Shown here piece by piece: positions 59,044-64,000 of a stretch of 64,000 nt of DNA. Origin of the DNA: Spirochaeta lutea (GTDB lineage Bacteria; Spirochaetota; Spirochaetia; DSM-27196; Salinispiraceae); NCBI RefSeq assembly GCF_000758165.1, contig NZ_JNUP01000065.1, forward strand, positions 296,152 through 360,151, written 5' to 3'. Below the pieces are notes generated by a model that searched no databases, was not told the DNA's origin, and worked only from the letters and a program-made list of their open reading frames with translations. The position numbers were made by a program, and so were the translations under genes. The first letter of the stretch is position 1; each line of letters begins with the position of its first letter.

Positions 59044-60910
59044 CGCTGTTTACTGGTAGGTACCAAAGCGGCTGCAGATCAATCACTGACTCTTCATAGT
59101 TTTGTCCGGTTGCAATACCATGCCATATGATATTCGCCGCTTTCGGTGCCCACCACTCCCATGGATTACTAGCATCAATCCAAACTACTACAACATATTG
59201 TTGTTCACCGGGCTGTGGATCCGTAGGACCGAAGGAAATAAACCAGGAATGTTTCCTATCCTCATCACCTGTTTCGCCTGTTCCTGTTTTTCCCGCAACC
59301 TGTAGAGCATCGGTGGTTATAACTGATGTTGGTGTTCCATCAGTAATGGCATACCTCAAACCTTGGCGCAACTGAGAAAATACCAGGGGGTCAATATCCA
59401 GTGTTCGAACCACTTCGGGAGTGATTTCCTTTTCAATGCGGTTTGATACGGCGTTCCGGACTTCTTTGACCACATGCGGTTTATAGATAATTCCATTATT
59501 TACAATGGCTGAGGTTAAGATTGCCATTTGGAGTGGAGTTGTTGCCAGATAGCCTTGTCCGATGGATAAATTCACCGTATCGCCTATTGTCCAGCCTTCA
59601 GAGTAGAGAGATTGCTTCCATCCTGGATCAGGTACCAGCCCGGTGATCTCTCCGGGTAGATCAATACCGGTTCGTGAGCCTAACCCGAATAGCCTTGAAT
59701 ATTTAGTAATCTGTTCATGCCCAAGATAGTCTTTGCCAAGTAGATAGAAATAAGTGTTGCATGATTCAGCCAGGGCCTTTAGCCAATCCACCCGTCCATG
59801 CCCATCAGGGACATGGTCTCGGAACATCTGGTTTCCAACGATGATATAGCCGGGATCCTCAATCTCTTGGAATGGATCAAATACCTTTTCCTCCAACATT
59901 GCAGCACTCAGGACTACCTTGAAGGTTGAGGCGGGACCAACAGCAGACTGAATAGCCCGGTTAAGTAGTGGGGCATCAGCACCATTAAAAATACCCGTTT
60001 CATCCTGTGGGGTTAATATTGTGGAAAAAATGTTTGGATTAAAATCCGGGTAGCTTGCCATCCCCAGAATTTCTCCATTTGAGGGATCCATTACCACAAT
60101 AGCACCATTTCTCCTGCCTAATGCGGCTTCAATCAATTTTTGAATGGTCATATCAATGGTCAAGACAATTGCATTCCCATTGATAGGTTTTTTAATTACA
60201 TCTCGTGAGCTAACTGGTCGACCCAATGCATCAACAGTCACCTTGCTCATCCCCGAGGAACCACGCAAATCCATGTCATATTCATTCTCTATGCCAGACT
60301 TACCAATAACCGATTCAGAAGAATAACCCTGGTTATAAAGTAACTGAAGCTCCCTATCATCGATCTTTCCAGTATAACCAAGTACATGCGCAAGACTCGC
60401 CCCCTGAGGATACGAGCGAACAGAATTCTCGATCCATTCAACTCCTGGAAATGCTTCGATTCGTTCGGCGATCTGGGTTACCATAGATAAATCAATATCT
60501 GTCCGAAGGTTGATCAGATTAAGGCCTGCTTTTTTTCCGGAGGCTATTCTGTCGGATAATTCCTGTACATCTGATCCTAATATTTCCGCCAGCTCATCAA
60601 GAAAAAGGGATGAATCTCTGGGGTTATTCAATAACCTCAATCTGATTGTGTAACCGGGAATATTGGTTGCTAGCCGAATCTTTCTATCCCTATCCCATAT
60701 TTCTCCCCTCAGACCCTCAATTATCGAAGTCCTCTGAGTTATCCGTTTAGCCTGTTCGGAGTAGAGGAAAGCGTCGACAACCTGAAGAGACAATAATTTT
60801 ATAATATATATAAATATGACTATCCCCATTATTGCCGATAGGATGGTATAGCGCCTACCAATATTAAGTTGGATCGTTTTCTTTGAGGTCTCACTTTTTC
60901 TTAATACCAT
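58976..60910 (-). CDS. mrdA: Penicillin-binding protein 2 (peptidoglycan transpeptidase)
   Basis: A 644-residue class B PBP: one N-terminal helix (about 20-45), dimerisation domain with the SIIEGLRGEIWDRDRKIRLATN segment, and a transpeptidase domain with S328-T-F-K, the S-C-N triad in AESCNTYFYLLG, and K-T-G in VAGKTGTGE. It cross-links side-wall peptidoglycan with RodA. It stands alone, without mreBCD or rodA. The start is unsure: ATG at 60910 lacks a ribosome site and lies inside a CsoR-like palindrome; the frame continues upstream to a TTG at 60961. The C-terminal 25 residues extend past the usual end and overlap the MMPL gene. Confidence 0.9.
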   Translation of the reverse strand: MVLRKSETSKKTIQLNIGRRYTILSAIMGIVIFIYIIKLLSLQVVDAFLYSEQAKRITQRTSIIEGLRGEIWDRDRKIRLATNIPGYTIRLRLLNNPRDSSLFLDELAEILGSDVQELSDRIASGKKAGLNLINLRTDIDLSMVTQIAERIEAFPGVEWIENSVRSYPQGASLAHVLGYTGKIDDRELQLLYNQGYSSESVIGKSGIENEYDMDLRGSSGMSKVTVDALGRPVSSRDVIKKPINGNAIVLTIDMTIQKLIEAALGRRNGAIVVMDPSNGEILGMASYPDFNPNIFSTILTPQDETGIFNGADAPLLNRAIQSAVGPASTFKVVLSAAMLEEKVFDPFQEIEDPGYIIVGNQMFRDHVPDGHGRVDWLKALAESCNTYFYLLGKDYLGHEQITKYSRLFGLGSRTGIDLPGEITGLVPDPGWKQSLYSEGWTIGDTVNLSIGQGYLATTPLQMAILTSAIVNNGIIYKPHVVKEVRNAVSNRIEKEITPEVVRTLDIDPLVFSQLRQGLRYAITDGTPTSVITTDALQVAGKTGTGETGDEDRKHSWFISFGPTDPQPGEQQYVVVVWIDASNPWEWWAPKAANIIWHGIATGQNYEESVIDLQPLWYLPVNSAMLLTPGFSEDGSLLEAGSDLQ

Positions 60911-60920
60911 AGGGAGGTAT
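60904..60920. promoter_or_regulatory. Weak CsoR-like operator at the PBP2 start
   Basis: ATACCATAGGGAGGTAT keeps the ATACC...GGTAT frame and the 17-bp length of the other three sites but has two changes in the C/G runs. It overlaps the proposed PBP2 start codon. No clear -35/-10 pair was found around it. Confidence 0.35.
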
Positions 60921-61023
60921 GGTACATGAAACAATGAGAATAATCTATGCACATGAGCCAATTGGAAAAATCATTTGCAAGAGTCTTCCTTGGAATCATA
61001 ATTGAAAGAATGCTTATAAGCCC

Positions 61024-61052
61024 TTGTATACCCTTGGGGGGTATGGTATATT
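61024..61052 (+). promoter_or_regulatory. CsoR-type promoter P3 before the copper ATPase
   Basis: TTGTAT (61024-61029), 17 bp, TATATT (61047-61052). The operator ATACCCTTGGGGGGTAT lies at 61028-61044. It is 44 bases before the start codon. Confidence 0.78.
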
Positions 61053-61095
61053 TAAATCAGTTATTATAGATAAATACCTATTCCAGGAGGAACAT

Positions 61096-63570
61096 ATGAC
61101 AACGATGCAAAGAGAAGTAAGCTTCCCTATCAGGGGAATGACCTGTGCAAGCTGCGCATCCCATGTAGAGTCTTCATTAGCTTCAATCAAGGAAATTCAA
61201 TCAGTGCGGGTGAATCTTGCAACCGAGCAAGCGACCGTTAGAACGGAAAAACCGTATCTTCCAGCAGCAGATCTGCTTGAAGCGGTGGAAAGTTCAGGTT
61301 ATGAAATACCTCTGGTTACAACAAGTTTGCATGTTACGGGTATGACTTGTGCAAGCTGTGCTTCATCAATTGAGGCTGCATTGGCTCGGATGGATAATGT
61401 CGTCTCAGCAAGAGTGAATCTGAGTACAGAAACAGCTACCATATCTCACTTCGCTTTAAGCGTCTCCGAAAGAGATATCATCTCTATGATCCAGTCTGTC
61501 GGATACGACGCTATACCGATGGAGGATGTCAAGCAGATAAATCAGGAGGAGTTGGAACAACAAAAGATGCAAAATGCTCGCAATAAAATGATTGGAGCCT
61601 GGGCTTTTACTGTTCCAATAATTCTCTGGATGTTCCTCGAAATGTTTTTTGGTATCACTTGGCCATCTGAAGCAGTTTTTAACTTTGGAATGATTGCCTT
61701 AGCCATACCAGTGTTGTTCTGGGTTGGTCGTAAAACCTTTGTAAGCGCATGGAAAGCAACCACCCACGGTCATGCAAATATGGATACCCTCATAGCAATT
61801 GGAACCGGCGTATCACTGTTAACCGGTCCTCTATCATTTATTTAGCCAATAGCAAATTACGCAGGTGTAGCAGCTATGATCATGGCCTTCCACCTGACCG
61901 GCCGGTATGTAGAGGAATCAGCAAAGGGCAGGTCGTCACAGGCCATCAGAAAACTACTTGAACTTGGAGCCAAAACAGCACGAGTTATCCGAGACAACAA
62001 AGAGGTAGAAATCCCCATTGACCAGGTAGAGATTGGCGACATCATGGTAATCCGATCCGGGGAAAAGGTTCCTACCGACGGTATCATACTATCAGGCCAG
62101 AGTGCTCTTGACGAGTCAATGGCCACCGGCGAATCCATGCCAGTTAACAAAGAGGAAGGTGATGAGGTAATTGGTGCCACCATAAACCAGGATGGCCTTC
62201 TTAAGGTTAAGGCTAGCAAGGTTGGAAAAGACACCTTCTTGTCGCAAGTAATCAAAATGGTGGAGCAAGCTCAAGGAACAAAGGTACCCATTCAAGAATT
62301 TGCTGACCGGGTTACTGGTATATTTGTTCCGATCGTAATCGGTATTGCCGCCCTCACTGTTTTAGCATGGGTAGTGTTTCCATCACTCATGCAACCTCTC
62401 ATTGAAGCAGGTACATTTTTACCCTGGGTAAACCCAAACCTTGGTAGCTTGACCCTAGCAATAATCTCAATGGTTGCAGTACTAGTAATTGCCTGCCCCT
62501 GTGCTCTTGGATTAGCTACCCCCACCGCCCTGATGGTTGGAAGCGGAAAAGGTGCTGAGAATGGAATTCTCATTCGAAGCGGCGAATCCATTCAATCGTT
62601 AAAAGAGGTAAAAGTTGTAGCCTTTGATAAAACCGGAACCCTCACCAAAGGCAAACCCGAGGTTACCGATGTTATAAGTATCCTAGGGAATTCAGATATA
62701 GACATCCTTCGGCTTGCAGCAGCGGTGGAATATGCAAGCGAACATCCTTTAGCAAAGGCGGTGGTGAACCATGCCAGAGATAGGGGTATTGAGAAATTAC
62801 CAGAGGTTACCGACTTTCTCACTATCCGCGGAAAGGGTGTCCAGGGGAATATTGATAATCAGCAGGTCCTTATCGGTACCAAACGCCTGATGGTTGAAGA
62901 GGGTGTAAATGTACAGGATATAGAATCCCAAATAAGCAGGCTTGAGAGCGAAGCTAAAACCACCATGATAGTGGCATCTGACTCAAAGGTAATTGGCGCC
63001 ATTGCCATGGCGGACACTCTGAAAGAGGAATCCATCGAAGCCATTACTGCTCTGCATAACCAAGGCATTAAAACTGCGATGATTACTGGCGATAATCGGC
63101 GTACCGCTGAGGCAATCGCAAAGCAGGTTGGTATTGATCATATACTTGCCGAGGTATTGCCAGACGGTAAGGTTGATGCAGTAAAGCTACTCCAGGACCA
63201 GTTTTCAGTTGTTGCTTTTGTAGGAGATGGAATCAACGATGCTCCAGCCCTAACCCAGGCAAATATCGGAATTGCTATAGGAACAGGGACAGACATTGCA
63301 ATCGAAGCAAGTGATGTTACCCTGGTAAGCGGGAAGTTAGGAGGAGTTGTTTCTGCAATCATCCTCAGCACCGAAACCTTTAAAAAGATCAAACAAAATC
63401 TTTTCTGGGCATTTTTCTACAACATCGTGATGGTTCCCTTGGCAATCATTGGGTGGATGCACCCAGTACTTGCAGAAATTGCTATGGCTGTTTCCTCCAT
63501 CAGCGTTGTGAGCAATGCTAATAGGCTAAAAAACATTTCATTAAGTCCAAAAAAGAAAGGAGGGAAATAA
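61096..63570 (+). pseudogene. copA: Copper-exporting P1B-ATPase CopA, interrupted by an in-frame amber codon
   Basis: The reading frame of 824 codons encodes a complete CopA: two HMA domains (C17/C20 and C85/C88 in GMTCASC), helices, TGES, membrane motif C467-P-C469, DKTGTLT with Asp511, [12 protein letters not shown] and the C-terminal [14 protein letters not shown] copper signature. Codon 250 (61843-61845) is TAG, within [20 protein letters not shown]; both sides stay in one frame and are conserved. An ATG at 61876 could start the second part (564 residues), which would lack the first two helices. Point mutation, sequencing error or read-through are all possible. The ATG at 61096 follows CAGGAGG. 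Confidence 0.85.
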
Positions 63571-63646
63571 ATATTAACATTTCAGGATGTGCTGAGTAAG
63601 CACTCAAATAATAACTTCACAGAACATCATTTGTTAGGAGTATAAA

Positions 63647-63835
63647 ATGGCATTAGATCCAATATGTAATATGGAATTTGAGGAAGAGAAGGCAGTAGCC
63701 ACCGCTGTATATGAGGGCAAGAATTATTACTTTTGTTCTGAGGCATGTAAAAATGAATTCCTTCGGACCCCCTGGAAATATGAGTCAAAGGCTTCTTCAA
63801 AGGCGGAGGAATCCGGGCATTCGTGTTGCAGTTGA
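63647..63835 (+). CDS. YHS-domain small metal-binding protein
   Basis: A 62-residue protein with the YHS/TRASH-like pattern: DPICNMEF at the start (Cys7) and YYFCSEACKNEFLRTPWKY (about 27-45), where paired cysteines bind a metal, and an extra C-terminal HSCCS. Such small proteins are common in copper operons as chaperones or sensors. Same ribosome leader (AGGAGTATA) as the LDCC gene. It follows copA by 76 bases and probably shares its transcript from P3; a terminator follows. Confidence 0.87.
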   Translation: MALDPICNMEFEEEKAVATAVYEGKNYYFCSEACKNEFLRTPWKYESKASSKAEESGHSCCS

Positions 63836-63866
63836 TTTACTTGGTAGATAGGTCACAGCATCGACT

Positions 63867-63899
63867 AGCAGGCTCCATTAATTGATGAGCCTGCTTCTT
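63867..63899 (+). terminator. Terminator after the YHS gene
   Basis: AGCAGGCTC (63867-63875) pairs perfectly with GAGCCTGCT (63887-63895), followed by TCTTTAC. It closes the copA-YHS unit. Confidence 0.7.
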
Positions 63900-63919
63900 T
63901 ACAAACTGGAGAGGAATTC

Positions 63920-63973
63920 ATGAAACACAATACTATTGTGATTGTTGGCGGTAGTGTACAATTCTTTCTGTAA
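63920..63973 (+). pseudogene. Truncated start of an NAD(P)/FAD-dependent oxidoreductase
   Basis: ATG at 63920 behind GAGG encodes MKHNTIVIVGGSVQFFL then TAA (63971). The first eleven residues look like the beta-strand and glycine loop that opens a dinucleotide-binding domain, then homology stops abruptly near 63955. The following bases carry two TCTGTAA units (63966-63972 and about 63982-63988), as at the end of an insertion sequence; the window ends before this can be settled. Confidence 0.4.
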
Positions 63974-64000
63974 AAGTGCTCTCTGTAAGGGGGCTTGAAA

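Larger units (their letters stand above)
53600..63899. other. AT-rich copper-response island
   Basis: Base composition and codon use drop abruptly to AT-rich after the IS3 remnant and stay so to the window end. The contents are one functional set: LDCC protein, Lgt, Lnt, MMPL/RND, PBP2, copper ATPase and YHS protein, with three matching CsoR-type promoters and a fourth weak site. Horizontal transfer is the simplest explanation. The right border is not inside the window. Confidence 0.7.

Noticed and set aside
61843..61845. Pyrrolysine insertion at the copA TAG
   Set aside because: No pyl genes or reason for pyrrolysine in CopA; a nonsense mutation or read error is simpler.
1..64000. CRISPR arrays, tRNA or rRNA genes
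   Set aside because: No regularly spaced repeats with unique spacers, and no cloverleaf or rRNA-like sequence was recognised by reading; a covariance-model scan would be decisive.

Overview
The window looks like chromosome from a free-living, motile, pigmented member of the Spirochaetes (Spirochaetaceae-like). That call rests on the mix of proteins: six-helix chemoreceptor, FapA/DUF342, long class II aldolase, many HWE/HisKA_2 kinases, ferredoxin:thioredoxin reductase subunit and carotenoid cyclase. There is no rRNA gene to settle it. No tRNA, rRNA or CRISPR array was seen.

Bases 1 to about 52,900 are GC-rich and mostly housekeeping or signalling. In order: a FapA-like protein and sensor kinase (1-3.9 kb); MFS transporter and amidase (4-6.6 kb); an MBL-fold/cyclic-nucleotide fusion and a lycopene cyclase (6.7-9.6 kb); purK-purE and a thioredoxin (9.8-11.9 kb); ychF, a REC-PAS regulator, a RelA/SpoT-TPR protein and a threonine aldolase (12-16.6 kb); a redox cluster of FTR catalytic subunit, glutaredoxin and zinc protease (16.7-18.2 kb); a dehydrogenase and fructose-bisphosphate aldolase (18.3-20.6 kb); a CheB-CheR-PAS-kinase fusion facing an acyltransferase/DUF6320 pair across a strongly structured intergenic region (20.8-26.5 kb); an XRE regulator with a cobalamin photosensor-like domain facing a glycosyltransferase-like gene (26.6-29.2 kb); regulator, ttcA, hsp20 with a sigma54 promoter, kinase and hslO (29.3-33.3 kb); HAD phosphatase, DUF2141, DUF2975/XRE pair, chemoreceptor and alpha-amylase (33.4-39.1 kb); the mtnN-luxS-srkA operon (39.2-41.5 kb); a zinc/cadmium ATPase behind an ArsR-type operator (41.7-44.2 kb); PAP2, alpha/beta hydrolase, prfC and recQ (44.4-50.7 kb); a small secreted protein and a 5'-nucleotidase (50.8-52.9 kb). 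A palindrome-ended repeat of about 107 bp occurs twice clearly and perhaps twice more in decayed form.

Near 53.0-53.6 kb two pieces of an IS3-type transposase lie in opposite orientations, and base composition changes abruptly. From there to 63.9 kb the DNA is AT-rich and reads as an acquired copper island: a 49-residue LDCC-motif protein, a divergent Lgt, an Lnt, an MMPL/RND exporter, a PBP2, a two-HMA copper ATPase with an internal amber codon, and a YHS-domain protein. Three promoters in it share one design, a CsoR-like operator filling a 17-bp spacer between -35 and -10 hexamers; a fourth, weaker site overlaps the PBP2 start. The apparent logic is copper-induced export plus spare copies of envelope-building enzymes (lipoprotein acylation and peptidoglycan synthesis). 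This is the most unusual system in the window. No csoR gene is visible.
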